Below are positions 12,582-24,808 of a stretch of 64,000 nucleotides of DNA, piece by piece (position 1 is the first letter of the stretch; every line of letters starts with the position of its first letter). Source of the stretch: Scalesia atractyloides (Eukaryota; Streptophyta; Magnoliopsida; Asterales; Asteraceae); contig CAMTDV010000003.1 of NCBI GenBank assembly GCA_947069175.1, forward strand, positions 83,453,014 through 83,517,013, read 5' to 3'. Both the position numbers and the translations under genes were made by a program. The notes beneath the pieces were generated by a model that saw only the letters and a list, made by a program, of their open reading frames with translations, did no database searches and was not told where the DNA came from.

Positions 12582-13059
12582 TAGGGGTGTGAATTTCTGA
12601 CACGAACCAAAAACGAAATTCACGGGTTTGGGTTTAGCTAAACGGGTCGGGTTGGCAGGTTGACCCGTTTTAACCTATTTATATTATATTTTATTTTTTT
12701 TACAATATGTTCTATGTCATCAATTATATTGGCCGTGTATTTTATGCCATAATTATGACTTAAAAAGAGAAATTGACATAAAATTTTATGAAAAAAATGT
12801 AATGTAATTGTATCATATACATTAATGTTTTTTGTAGTAAAAATTTTAATTTTAATATATTCATTTGCGTAAAAAAATAAATAATTTCGGGTTGAACGAG
12901 TCATGTTCGGGTCAACCTGCATATATTCGGTTCGTGTTCGGGTTCATATATATGACACGATTCTCGGGTTCAGGTCGTGTTTGGGTTCATATAAAATCTT
13001 CGAGTTCGGGTCGGATTAAACCCGCCAACCTGCTAACACGACCCGTTTAGCACCCCTAG
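12582..13059. mobile_element. hAT-type MITE in an intron of copy B
   Basis: Terminal inverted repeats TAGGGGTG and CACCCCTA, with target duplication TTTAAAG (12575-12581 and 13060-13066; 7-8 bp). The interior is full of CGGGTTGGCAGGTTGACCCG-like segments on both strands. It sits in the intron between the two GNAT exons of copy B and has no coding capacity. Confidence 0.75.
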
Positions 13060-14173
13060 TTTAAAGTTAAGTAGCAAAGAATGTTGTGAGGTTGCATATA
13101 CATGTTAATGGCGATATCATTAACTTGAAATATATTCTTACTGGGATTAAAATCTAAATTTGATAAACATTTAATATCAATAATATTGTATGGGTATGGG
13201 AGTTGATTCGGGAACTCTAGTTACACACCTTTTCTTGGTAAGGTAGGCTAGTAGCAACGATTGGAAGTTCTGCGAATTCACGCCCAAATACGCAAAACAT
13301 GCCAGCTGTAATCACTTTTGAACTGCCAAATCAGCATAAGAATCGTGACTTTTTTCTTTAAATAATGACTTTAAATCACCCAAGATTATATATACATAAC
13401 TATATATAAAATAGTTGAAAGTGTCGGTTTACTTTATCGTTAACAATGCAGAATACACTCCTGAGAAGTTAGACGAACCGATTTGCCTCCTGTTAATTAA
13501 AGTTAAAAATATACATAAAATATTTTACAGCTGACTAAAAAAATAGAAAATTCACTAACTAGAAACTATTTTGTTTGCATAAGTACCCGTAAGCCATTTC
13601 CGGGATGAAATCTTCTCCTGTCATGGAATCAGTGATTGGGTTGAAGCACACCTGTTAACACAAAAACCACAGAATAAATGGTTACAAATCGTTTCCAATA
13701 ATTTTTAGCAATGTCAAATATATACAATACTCACATGATATATCTCAACAGCTTGTTTAAGCAACAACTTATCCCGTTCACAAGCATCCTTGCCACTAAA
13801 AACATACCACCTTGCATCAATGCATTTGAGACCGTCAACGTCACTGTCCTGTGCGTTCTTTTTAACGAACCGCATATCACTATCCTTAACCTTCAACGGT
13901 CCATACTCTACCAGCAATTTCATAAAATGATGAAGGTTACGACAATCCGCGGTGCAGAACCAAGCGCCAGTGGGCAATTCCTATATCACATGGAGATACA
14001 TGTCACATATAAGACATTCACTGCTATATGGAAGCGAAAGTAAAAGTGCATACTCACTAACCTCCAGAACAATTTTCATGTCTTTTTTTAAGCAACCGAT
14101 ATGATATTCCTTTTCACACTGTGAAACATGGAAAAAAGAATAGAGGATAAATCTAATAACCAGTAAGATAAAG

Positions 14174-14829
14174 ACCTGTAAATGAACCAAACATTCATGA
14201 ACTGTTCGTGAACTTGTTCAGCGGGAAGTTCGTTTATTTAAATAAAAAAACAGCGATGAGCAAAATATTGTGTTCATTAAATTAAACGAACGAACATGAA
14301 TACACTTTTTGTTCATTCAGTAAAGTTCATGAACGTCCGTTTGTGTTTGTTCATTTATGTTCGTTTATTTACATTATGTTTGATCGTATATGTTCTTTTA
14401 GATTTTAATAAATACGTAAGTAGTTATATTTATATAATTATGAACATAAAAGGGGTTTTCTAACCACTTATATAAATATAATTAATTAGTAATTGGACGT
14501 TCTTAATAATAATTATTGGCTTTCTAATGGAACATACCATGATTAATCACTAACTTAAATAAAAAAAGCTATTCGTTTATGTTTGCTGAGTTATGTTAAT
14601 TTGTGTTGTTTTATGTTGTTGAATTATGCTCATTTAAGTTTGTTAGTTTGTTGTTTACGTTCGTGAACTGTTTGTTTAGGGTTTAAACGAACACGGCCAT
14701 TTTCTTAATGAACGAACATGAACAAAAAGAAATTGTTTGATTATATGTTTGTGTTCGTGTTTGGTTAAAGTTAAATGAACGAACATGAACATGCATCTGT
14801 TTGTGTTCGTTCGGTTCGTTTACAGGCCT
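14174..14829. mobile_element. MITE with GTTCGTTTACAGG ends, in an intron of copy B
   Basis: Left end CCTGTAAATGAACCAAAC and right end GTTCGGTTCGTTTACAGG are inverted repeats. The interior alternates GAACATGAAC and GTTCGTGAAC motifs and is related to 7560-8260. It lies in the intron between the 14869-14926 and 14062-14118 exons. Target duplication not resolved. Confidence 0.6.
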
Positions 14830-14910
14830 AGTAAGAAAGTTGAACTAAAGTTGCATTGATTCACAAACCTGGTCACATACGATTGACGTTAGATCATTAA
14901 ACCCATCTGC

Positions 14911-15014
14911 ACTAAAGTCATATGATCTGGATACAACAAAGTTATTCAAACAGGATTACATGACTAAAGTCATATGATCTGGATACAACAAAGTTATTCA
15001 AACAGGATTACATG
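14911..15014. repeat. Perfect 52-bp tandem duplication across a splice acceptor of copy B
   Basis: 14911-14962 and 14963-15014 are identical by eye. The unit contains the 3' splice site (minus strand GTATCCAG) and the first 16 bases of the exon encoding the second zinc finger, so the acceptor is present twice. The copy next to the exon body keeps the frame; use of the distal acceptor would add 52 bases and shift it. Confidence 0.9.
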
Positions 15015-15602
15015 ACTTGATATAGAACAAATAACAATGATATATATTGAATACAATGTTACCTGCATAATACACATGCAACCTGATCAAATGGATTATC
15101 AATCTGAACGCACTGTTTTGCATTCTGTTCATTAGGGACCGCTTCAGAAATGTTCCCATCTTTCGCAGCATTGCCTTTCGGAACCAAAGACTTCACAGAT
15201 AACTGGCATTGTTTGCAAAACTGTTTCTTGGAAGTGATGACTGTGTCAGACATACATTCTGTGTGACCAAAAGAATAGATGTCGGTTAAATATAGGATTA
15301 AATGACAGAAATAATAACTCAATACGATAATCTATACTATATTAAAATGCATAAGGGAAGGTATTTAAAGATAGCCAAAAGTTAAAAACTTTTTTTCCTT
15401 TAATCCATAGAGTACAACCCTTAAACTTTTATCTCCTTATAAAAAATCTCATTACCCCCACGATTTTTAGATGATCATAACTTTTTTGTACATTAATATT
15501 TTGTTTAAAAAACTACACCAAAAAAATGAGCCTTTTATTCTCTTTAATTTGAGTATAGTATTTCAATTAAAAAATTTGATATGTTACGTGATTAACAATG
15601 TC

Positions 15603-16032
15603 TAGGGGTGAGCAATAACTGAATCGTTAACCAAAATCGAACCGAAACAAACGGAATCGAACCGAAATCAACCAAAACTGCATTAACTGGTAACCGATTA
15701 ACCGAAAACGAATTAACAAAAAATGGTTATTGGTTTTTTTGTACCCTTGTTTAAATAATTAACCTAACCAAACCAAACCATTCATATTTTCATATAATTC
15801 TAGCTTTTATACCTCCTGGTCATCAATTTCATATTTTATACCCCTTCATTTCATGTATTTATACTTCCATTTCAAGAATTTATACATCCATTTAATGCAT
15901 TTATGCCTCAATTTTATGTATTTCTAAGCAAATGTTTTAGCCCAAGTTTGGTTTTGGCTACTAACCGAAATTAAACAACCTAACAAAAAACCGTCAATCT
16001 AACCGAATAAGATGAACTAATTAGCCAAAAAA
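15603..16032. mobile_element. MITE-like AACCGAAAC-rich element in an intron of copy B
   Basis: It starts TAGGGGTGAGCAATAACTG, the same TAGGGGTG terminus as the hAT MITE at 12582, and is rich in AACCGAA on one side and its variants on the other. The right limit is not clear. The interior has three degenerate TTTATACCTCC-like repeats. Non-coding. Confidence 0.45.
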
Positions 16033-17234
16033 AGATTTGTTAATTAAATAGACTAATCAATGACTTCGATTTTGGCTTTGGTTGAAGGTAATAGCCGAAC
16101 CATGCACACCATGACAGTGTCTGTGTTTCCCGCCGCATTGCGTTGGCACCCTTCTAGTATATACAAAATCAATACTCAATTCAGACTCTACCTTTATGAA
16201 ACGACCTAGGGCATCCATCACAAAACAGTAGGTCTCCACTTCTCCGACAAACCACGCACAGGAGATCATTGTTCTCTACCCTTTTGTGACAATTTAGCTT
16301 CAAGGTAGATGCATACTGATGGAGCGAGATTCCAGTTGAGAGAAAGATATGCTGATATCTGACAATATTAAGACATAAAGAACAATTAATCATCCTGAAA
16401 AGTTGAGGAAAAATGTCTGTATGTTTGTTGGAAAACTCACGGTTTTTTACTCTCACCCCTGCCAGCACGGTCTTCAAACGTTGTGGGGCTAACCTATTAA
16501 CAGATTATAAGATCATTAATTCATCTTAATATCTTATAAGCTAAGTGTCTTAAGGCTCAAAAAAAAAGTACCACTTGGTTGCAGCAACCACACAATATCC
16601 CACGCCCACTTGTATAACCTTTTAACAGTGTCTGTCAATAAGAGAAGATTAGTTCATTGAAATAACATAGTTATATATTATTCGAAGCGTGTATTATAGA
16701 ACTTCACTACCTCTCCTTTGGATATATAAGTTAGCGGAATTCGATCAGGTAATAGTCTTTCCTGGAGTACTGATCGGTGCTTTTTTTTTATCCCTAGAAA
16801 AATGAAAACATCCGAAAAAACACATAAATTTACTTTCGTGCTTGTTGATGTATGATTTGTGAGGTAACTAATTATAGTTAAAGATAAACTTGTATGTTAT
16901 TTTTGGATCACTCTTTTTAGTTGAGATCTTGTATGATCTCTGTCTGGAAGTAGACTCCGATGATCTGAATCACCAAAAAACAAAAGTTATTCCATTTCCT
17001 GGATAAGATGATATAAGTGTAACATCATATTACACATTTACTTTTTACTATAATGATGTAGAGTTTTATATTGGAGGCGAGACATTAATATTGGGTTTCA
17101 GTACCATAATTTTCATAGACCATATACCAACCTTTTAAATATCTTATGTTTAATTTTATGTAGGGAAGCTGCAGCACCTTTTGACTCTGATAACCTGCAA
17201 ACTCAAGCCACAAAATAGTCATGATAGAGAATTA

Positions 17235-18049
17235 GAGATGGAAGGGCTGTAAACGAGCCAAGCCGAACCAAGGTAGGCTCAGGCTCGGCTTGTTTAAAAA
17301 TTGAGTCAAGCCAAGCCGGCTCATTTTTTCTTAACGAGCTTGAAAGTTGGGCTTTGGCTCGGCTCGTCAAAAGCTCTAGCCAGCTTGTGGCTCATCAAGC
17401 CGGCGCGCTTGTTTAAAAGAAGTTTATATTTTTGTATTTTTTTTTACACAATGGTATACATAAAACCAAAAAACAATAAATAAATCATTATTTAGGCTAA
17501 TAGAATAGTAATTTTTGGCAAACTATAAAATGAACAAAAAGATTCCATGTTACCTTAATCTATATTTTTTAAATAAATGCTACTAATTAAAACTATAGCT
17601 CAACAATCTATTTCTTTCGATAAAAAAATAACCATATTACTAACTAAACAACAACGCTTGAAATATATTAGATTATATATATATAGAGGTTGGTTAACGT
17701 ATAATATTCCTTAATGTACGATGTGTACGAGATGAAATTACGCACGTTATAAAACTCAAAAACCTTAATCACGCATGTTGAACACCATAATCACGCATGT
17801 AGAAAATCAGAAATCACGCATGGGGTAAAAAACCTAATCACGCATGTTATAATTTCATCAGCGTACGCAACGTACGTTAAGCAAAATTGTACAATACACT
17901 TTTATATATATATATATATATAATAGCACTTGGGATTTAAATTAAACGAGCCAAACGAGAGTCATGAACCGAACCTACCTTGGCTCGGCTACAAACCGAG
18001 CCAAGTTGGGTCGTTTAAGACCAAGTTGACTTCGAGCCGAGCTTTTTCT

Positions 18050-18055
<6 letters not shown>
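17235..18055. mobile_element. GGCTCG-family MITE with a nested CACGCATG element
   Basis: The outer element has GTAAACGAGCC-type ends on the left (17250) and CGAGCCGAGCTTTTTC on the right (18035-18050). Inside, 17690-17890 holds four or more copies of an ATCACGCATGTT motif between GTTAACGTATAA and AACGTACGTTAAGC, an inverted pair suggesting a second small foldback element flanked by TATATA. All lie in the first intron of PHD copy B. Confidence 0.45.
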
Positions 18056-18095
<40 letters not shown>

Positions 18096-18535
18096 GAGGG
18101 TTTAAATGAGAACGCTAAATATCGCGAGAACCATGAGAACGAATGAAAAAACCACTAGAACTTGGTCAAAAACAAGTGAAATTCAAAATTTCTTTTGCAC
18201 TTGTCATTATTATTCGAATACAATTCTAGAAATTTAATTTACACATTTAAATTTACGTGAATTCGGAAATAAAGAAAATTTACACATGTGTAAGTTTGCC
18301 ATTTACACATGTGTAAATTTGTTATATTTACACGTGTAAAAAATCTAATAAGAGTGATTTTGAGAGGAGATATGAATTATTTGATGTTGTAATTTCTTTT
18401 TTTGATGTTGTATTTTAATTAAAATGATGATTGTGCTAAAAAAATGGTTTTGATTGGTTCTCATTCGTTCTCACAGTTCTCGCAATATTTAGCGTTCTCA
18501 AGATAACCCTCCCCTATATATATATATATATATAT
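18056..18535. mobile_element. Foldback element in a (TA)n tract (AGGGGAGGGTT family)
   Basis: Ends AGGGGAGGGTTTAAATGAG and its complement (TCAAGATAACCCTCCCCT) extend inward to AACGCTAAATATCGCGAGAAC and its inverted copy. Both sides abut (TA)n runs (18053-18092, 18515-18535). Two ACACATGTGTAAAT-type segments lie inside. Non-coding. Confidence 0.65.
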
Positions 18536-18745
18536 TCTAATAGCACTTGGGGTTTAAATTAAACGAGCCAAATGAGAGAGTCATGAACCGAACCTACCTT
18601 GGCTCGGGCTTGGCTTGGCTACAAACCGAGCCGAGTTGGGTCGTTTCAAAACCAAGCTGACTTCGAGCCGAGCTTTTCTCGAACTTTTTTCAAGCGAAGT
18701 TCGAGCAAGCCTCGAATCGCAGGCTTTTGAACAGCTCAACATTAA
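18530..18745. repeat. Second partial copy of the GGCTCG-family element
   Basis: 18537-18690 repeats 17922-18055 nearly word for word (TAATAGCACTTGGGGTTTAA, then AAACCGAGCC-GAGTTGGGTCG), so the foldback element at 18056-18535 lies between two copies of the same segment. Either the MITE inserted and part of it was duplicated, or two MITEs lie in tandem. Confidence 0.5.
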
Positions 18746-18981
18746 GGGGTCTATCTTATTGAGTTTAAAATAAGAGAACTCACTTTTTCACCACATTCTT
18801 TTGACTCTGCTCTTTAGGTAAATGTAAATCCATATCCATTATACCCAAATGATAGAACTGTGTAAACATTAAAGGAAGATAGAAAAGGAGATATTAGAAA
18901 AAGCCATAAACTTGATACATATATAGAAATTTCACCCACTTTCATCAACAGTTTTCACAATGAAATTGATGGGTTTAGTAG

Positions 18982-19441
18982 TAGGGGTGTAAACAAGCCC
19001 AGAGGCTCGACAACTACTCGGAATCAGCTCGATTAAAAGCTCAAATGAGCCGAGCCTTAACGAGCCCGGGCTCAAGCCTGAAATCTAGCTCGTTTAGTTA
19101 TCGAGCCCGAGCTCAAGCCTAAAATACAAAGCTCGTTAAGGCTCGCGAGCCTACGAGCCCAAACAAAATTTTAGTTTTTTTATATATATTATAATTATAA
19201 TGATAATGATGATTATAACCCAATTCTACAAAGCCCAAGTCAGATTCAACTTAGGCCCATAGGATTTAAACTAATAACATTGGCGAGCCGATCTCTGGCT
19301 CGTTTAAGCGATATCGAAACAAGCTCGAGCTTTGGGTTTTACTCGCGAGCTGGGCTCGAGCTCGAGCGTCATAAAAACATGACGAGCCGAGCTCACGTAG
19401 TGGAAGGCTCAGGCTCGACCCGGCTCGTTTACACCGCTAGT
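18982..19441. mobile_element. hAT-like MITE, GGCTCG family, best-preserved copy
   Basis: Ends TAGGGGTGTAAACAAGCCC and CGGCTCGTTTACACCGCTA are inverted repeats. GAGCC/GGCTC-rich arms surround an AT-rich middle. Non-coding; lies in the first intron of copy B. Confidence 0.65.
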
Positions 19442-20004
19442 TAGTAGCTGGAAATAATTTGGGAACCAAAACTTTCAAATGAAATTGATTGGTTAGTAAC
19501 TACAAATGTAATGTGTTAAACACAAACTCTAGCTCCGAAGTTTAAAGATATCAGCTTGATCTTTTATAAGGATACACATAAAATACAACACAATTGAAAA
19601 ACTTTAATTTGGTATAGCACGAAAAGAAAGAAGATTGAGAAAAAGATATTTACCATAGATGAAAGTTTTATGGAAAACAAGAACCACTTTTTGAAACAAA
19701 ATTGACAACACCGCTAATCCGTTTTCATAAAAAATTGACATTTACACCAGATCTTTAAAACAGATAATACACATTGAACGATGTTTGCCCTAAAATAGCA
19801 ACAAAATCCATAACAGCGATCTTTTACGAGGTGCGATCGAGCACTTGTTAACGGATAAAAATCAAACAAACCAGATCGATGCAAAAACCATAAGTAAGTT
19901 TCCATCTCTATCTCTAGTTTCTACAACAGTTTTGGTATAATCAATTAGAGAATTATCGGTTTATAAAATCAGAAAATTTAATAGTAAAAACAACATCATC
20001 GTAT

Positions 20005-20110
20005 ACCTTGGATGCAGATGACGAAGCAACAGAAGAGTGAGACTATCGGTGGCACCGATGGGAGTGAGAAGCCGCTGATGAATTTTACAAACCCTAGAGG
20101 ATATTTAAAG
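20005..20110 (-). promoter_or_regulatory. Putative leader exon and promoter of copy B
   Basis: GC-richer block with ACAAACCCTAGAGG, matching 3700-3830 upstream of copy A and ending in a GT donor (AAGGTATAC on the minus strand). It probably contains the transcription start and a non-coding first exon. Inference from paralogue conservation. Confidence 0.4.
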
Positions 20111-21489
20111 GAGTCGAAAATCCAACCACATATTTATAAGTCATAAACCCAAAGGCAGATTTAAAAGTGTAAACATAAGACTGAAAATGTAAATTTTGCA
20201 TTTTCGAATTTCAAATATAAAATCGCATTTTTTAGAATACATAAAGATATAAATATTTCTTATTTTAGATAACAACTATAAGAAATAATAATGTTTTAAT
20301 GAGAAATTGCTCTTTAGCCTTTACATTTAATGCACAAAAGTTCTACTCAAAATGTATTGCAACAAATGCCAAAGCAACAACCCCAGTTTTTTTACATAAC
20401 ATATGATCTTACACTGAAAAAAAAACATAACCTTCTTATGAGAGTGAAGTAGAGACGTGATCTTGATATTTAACAGCGCACGCTAGGCGCTAAGGTAGAG
20501 ATGCAATCTTGTTATTTCAAAAGACTATAGTTTGTCATTAGTTTAAGAAGACGCACTAGGAGCTCAAGAAAACGCATCAAGGCAAAGCCACAAGTACTTT
20601 TGGGTCAAAGTCATGGTATGTAGGAGGCTAATATGTAAAAACAACCAGGGGGTAAAGAAATTGTGAAAGGGTTACTAGGTAAAAAGGTTTTGTTTTTAAT
20701 GATTACTTGGTAAAAAGGTTGATATGTAAAACAGATAACAGAGATACAACTCCTAATTGTAAATAGAACTATTTGGGTTGTACCTAGAGCAACGCCTCGC
20801 GTACGTGATGTGCACGCCTCACACCTTGACTTTTGGGACCTAGACGCTTCAAAGTATGAAAATTCAAAACCTTATGAAAAGAACAAGGGGTTGTTTGGCA
20901 ACCTATGCGCCAATAAGTGCTGAGCCATTAAGAGGTCTGATAGGGTAAGAGACTTTGAACTAATAAGAGGACTGACTTGGCTCGGCCTAATTGGTCGGTG
21001 GTGGAGGTGGTGCGTGAGTGGCCGGCTGAGGGTTGTGGACACAGGTGAATGGATAAAGAGGTATAATTTTCATTTAGCGTCATTTTGAAACTTAATGGGT
21101 AAGAGGCTCTTGATTGATTCAGAGGTGTCCTATCAATGAACCAAACACACTTAATGCTGACTGATTCAGAGGTAACCTCTCAATGGAATCGTTGAGAGGT
21201 TACCAAACAGCGCCTAAGACGATTGTAGACCAGTGAAAAAAGGCGGTATATTATTTGCAAGTTTACTATAAAGATTCACAACATTTGACAAGATTGATAA
21301 TATAATCCAGTTTCGTCAACTAATCTTGCTTTCTAGAATACCAACTAATGCATCTTCTAATCTTTTGAAAATAAAAACATTAAAAGGCACAAAAAGTTAC
21401 CTTCATACATGCCGCTATATGATTTAAGAGATAGCTGATTGTAAGAGATCAACTTGAATATTATCATTGAATTTCTCTTTTATGTTCAA
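20111..21489. other. Intergenic sequence with an unclassified repeat
   Basis: No exon-like block. 20930-21215 contains GAGAGGTTACC and its inverted partner GGTAACCTCTCAATGG with several CTTAATGG-type words, suggesting a degenerate foldback element. No target duplication could be assigned. Confidence 0.3.
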
Positions 21490-21752
21490 GGATACCCTTT
21501 AAGTTGCATTCTTGGTTGATTTTGATCCCACTCAGACTTTGATAACCTAAATAATCATAAAGATATTAGTATATTCCTTGAAATCAATATAGGTTCAATA
21601 TCATTATAGCCCAACCATATATATATAGGATACCCTTTAAGTTGCAATCTTGGTTGATCTTGATCCCACTCAGACTTTGATAACCTAAATAATCATAAAG
21701 ATATTAGTACATTCCTTGAAATCAATATAGGTTCAATATCATTATAGCCCAA

Positions 21753-21765
<13 letters not shown>
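21490..21765. repeat. 138-bp tandem duplication
   Basis: 21490-21627 and 21628-21765 are nearly identical, starting GGATACCCTTTAAGTTGCA. On the minus strand each contains a splice-like AG followed by a short open stretch (LSKSEWDQNQP), similar to a segment near 17170-17215 in the first intron of copy B (LSESKGAAASL). Each unit ends in an ATATATATA run. Confidence 0.7.
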
Positions 21766-21774
<9 letters not shown>

Positions 21775-21802
<28 letters not shown>

Positions 21803-22312
21803 AGGTTCATTTGAGAAAAAAATTTAATTGAGAAGAAAAAGAACAAAGGGTACAAATGAAAAACATTAAATAGTTTTTCTCCCATCTCATTTATTGTTTA
21901 TTTGACTAATTAATTAGTCATAAAGACCATCATCATTCACACTAAAAACTTTTGCCTACACACATCAAAAGTTATCCTACACATTCCGAAATTTATCTTA
22001 CACATTCCAAAATTTATCCTACACAACTCGTAATTTGTTCTACGCACCTCGTAATTTATCATACACTCTAAATTAATTTTTTTAAAATATATATTTTTAA
22101 AAAATATATATTTTGAAAATAAGTTACAAATTTAATTTAGTTAGTTATTAAAGGAGAAGACTACAATTTAATAATCTATGAAAGTTTACTAATATACCCT
22201 TACAATGACATTAAATAAAAAAATTTAATGAAGCAAATTGAAGTATTTCTATTGGTTGAAATTTCTTCTTTTTTATTCTTACAAAAAAATTCTTCTCATT
22301 TAAACTCTCCAC

Positions 22313-22345
<33 letters not shown>
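21775..22345. mobile_element. (TA)n-flanked foldback element, family member 1
   Basis: Ends GGGAGGTTCATTTGAGAA and TTCTCATTTAAACTCTCC form inverted repeats inside (TA)n tracts. The interior has five or more degenerate copies of a TTATCCTACACATTCCAAAA unit of 25-28 bp. The same structure and unit occur at 60880-61372. Confidence 0.65.
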
Positions 22346-22346
<1 letters not shown>

Positions 22347-22429
22347 TAGAGTAAATATCACCATGTTTGAATTTCAACACATCAAATTATGTCCCAAAAA
22401 AGTTACAATGCAAAAAGGTTTAAGAACAA

Positions 22430-22795
22430 TACCTCATTAACACAATTGCAAGGCAAGCGGTTCTCTCACATTGCATCATGTAGTGAATCCCTCAAGCATC
22501 ATAACCGTTTGCTTCCAAAACTTAGAGCCTTGGTTAATCAAGAGGATAAGTTTTGTGATCTCTTATAAAATAAAAAAGTTAAAACTTAAGCTAAGTGATT
22601 TGGTCTCCATAAAGAAAGGGAAGTGATATGTATGTAACTCTTTTCACACAAATGTATTATCTTGGTTTTAAAAGACGATAACCACAAAAAAGCGACGAGG
22701 CCGTCTAAAACCAAGGCGCGAAGCACAAAGCCAAAGTGATCATATAACTTTTTTTATATATCTCATAGGTTTTTAGCATCCCTTATCCAAAATAT

Positions 22796-22830
<35 letters not shown>

Positions 22831-24790
22831 TTATATATGATTTTACCTACATGTACAAGCTAAAAAACCTATTGTACAACAATTTGCCGCACAAAAATCT
22901 GATAAATACAAGAGGCGCGCGCCTCAGGGGTTTTTTGCCAAAAAAGTGTGCCTCAGGTGTGCTTCCTGTGCAATCAAATACAAACTATAACTTCAATGCA
23001 TAGCGTATAAAGTGTTTTGGACCGTGGATCACACTATTTCATTTGTTAAGATTGAGATGTGGTAAGATCGTTATTATACCATAAAATTAAAACTTCTATT
23101 ATCTTTAGTATAGTATTGTTATATTTCTTCAAAAATGACATTTTTCAAAATTCTAATATGTTATGATTACAATACAACTGTCTAAGACCACTTGTAATTC
23201 AAGTGAGGCATCTACTATCACCCTAAGATGCATGTGTCACATCACAAATCCATTGCTTCGTGTAATTTTCCATTGCTCCATTTTTATATTATCCCACCCC
23301 TATGGATATACTTAAAGCGCAACTGACAACAAAACTTCACTAAAAAGGGCATGATCTAGTAATTTGTTTTAAATTCCTATACAAACATCAAAGAATAATC
23401 TTGGTTTAAAAAAGTATGCCGATGCACAACAAGGCCCAAGCCCTACGCTTTTGGTAGCATAAGGCGCCCTTTTTTTCAAAAAGAGCAAATGAGGCGCGAT
23501 ATCTTGGCAAAAAAGACCCTGAGGCGCGCCTCGTGTAATTCCCCTATTTCCGTGCAGCAGGTTGTTGTACAACATGCTTTTCAAGATGTACATGTGTATT
23601 ATTTCCATATTGATATATAAAAAGCTTACTTGTCTCTAAATACCAACGATAGAAGAAACCTATAGAAAATATATTCAGATATAATCATTTGTGCCTCTTG
23701 TAGCTTTTGTGTGCTTCTAGCTTTTTAAAACCAAGAGAGTAACAACTAAAATCAATTAAACGCAAGTGATAACAATGAGTAGGTAGTCTACCTTGTTACC
23801 AAAATTCTGTTCGCCATTTTCTGTTCCGAATTCTTTGTTGTTTAAATCGCCATTTTCGCATTCGAAAGCAAATGATTCTTCGTTCCCCTCGAATTCCTCC
23901 ACATGTTTGTCATTCATCGTGACGAACTTCAGTGCTGAAACTCTCTTGACGGAACACCAGAATTAGGTTAATCAAACAATATGAACACGAAAGACGATCG
24001 TTAGGGTTTCAGTTTGGATTCTAACCCCCCATTTCAATTGAGTTGTGGCCGTTATGTTGGTTGGGGTTTTCAATTGGAAAGTTAAATGCAGAATTTGACC
24101 CTAATTTAGTGTTTTCTGTCATTCCATTTTAATTTTTTATCTAATTTTTTCTATGAATCATTGATATTAGGTTACACTCGGCCTACAAAATTCAAACCGT
24201 TAGCAGACATCAAAACGGGAACACATAAAATGGAAATACTTAGTAATAACACATGTGCATCATATATCGTCTTTATAACTGACAACAAAACATGAATACA
24301 TAGTAATAACACATGAGTATCATATTTCTTTTACTTGGTGTTGATGGAACTAGGACCGTATATACTAACAAATTGTACCTACTTACCGGTGTTTTGCTTT
24401 GTCTGAACGGATATTCATCGTGGATTTTCTTTTGCAGGTTTATGAATAAGGTTTCTTCGTAAGTTTTGTAACCGTCATAGCTAGTTATAAAGTAACAAGA
24501 CGAGATCAAGCTTTTGTTTACTTCCTCGGAAGGAAGTATTGCATAATTGAAGAGAGATGGATCACCTGGGGTAGGATAGTCAAGGTTGGTTCGATAAGTC
24601 ATATATAGAAGTTTTGAGATCTTCACAACCTTTGTCGTTATGTGTCCATGAGGATGGTTGTCATGCTTGTTAAAAATCGGTTTATGAGGTGATGCTCATG
24701 CCAAGGACCCATAGAGAATTATTCTTTGAACATGTGGAAGCTGGCAATGAAATAAATGCATCAAATAGCGTTGTTGGATAAGGGTCCAAA
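22430..24790 (-). pseudogene. Degraded exon set U3 of an unrecognised gene
   Basis: Minus-strand blocks in the same order as U1: 24640-24790 (contains FDAFISLPASTCSKNN), 24400-24625 (contains YRTNLDYPTPGDPSLFNYAI and SYDGYKTYEETLFINLQKK), 23800-23945 (contains MNDKHVEEFEGNEESF) and 22435-22515 (counterpart of the U1 cysteine-containing block, frame broken). 24273-24626 stays open for over 100 codons, so at least one exon may still be coding. No family recognised. MITE-like sequence with GGCGCG-rich and TTGGTTTTAAAA ends lies between blocks (22660-23735). Confidence 0.4.
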
Positions 24791-24808
24791 GTGGGTAATG
24801 GTTTTGTA

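Larger units (their letters stand above)
11925..18839 (-). pseudogene. IDM1-like PHD-finger/GNAT gene, copy B, frameshifted in the GNAT domain
   Basis: Exons: 18784-18839, 16912-16964, 16711-16793, 16572-16631, 16441-16493, 16192-16358, 15063-15258, 14869-14926, 14062-14118, 13735-13980, 13587-13651, 13433-13489, 13229-13322, about 12108-12232, and a last exon ending at 11925. Phases agree through 13229 (415 codons). Domains: lysine-rich N-terminus; Tify-domain-binding region (GRGILCGCCNQV, VSPTTFEDRAG); PHD finger (CVVC, CDGCPRSFHKEC, FCKQC); second zinc finger (CVLC, CDQCEKEYHIGC, WFCTADC); GNAT domain (AELPIVATSLPYQEKGYFQV, LVIPAVE). The GNAT exon then shifts frame near 12143-12152: DAKGMWMKKFGF follows in another frame, and the read frame stops soon after. 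The last exon has MIAFQGTTLLQRMF, the usual family C-terminus. Such proteins read and acetylate histone H3 in the nucleus; this copy should lack the end of its acetyltransferase unless the shift is an assembly error. Confidence 0.85.

Noticed and set aside
13711..14043. A 110-codon plus-strand gene
   Set aside because: Antisense to the zinc-finger/linker exon of PHD copy B, which has consistent splice sites and family motifs on the minus strand.
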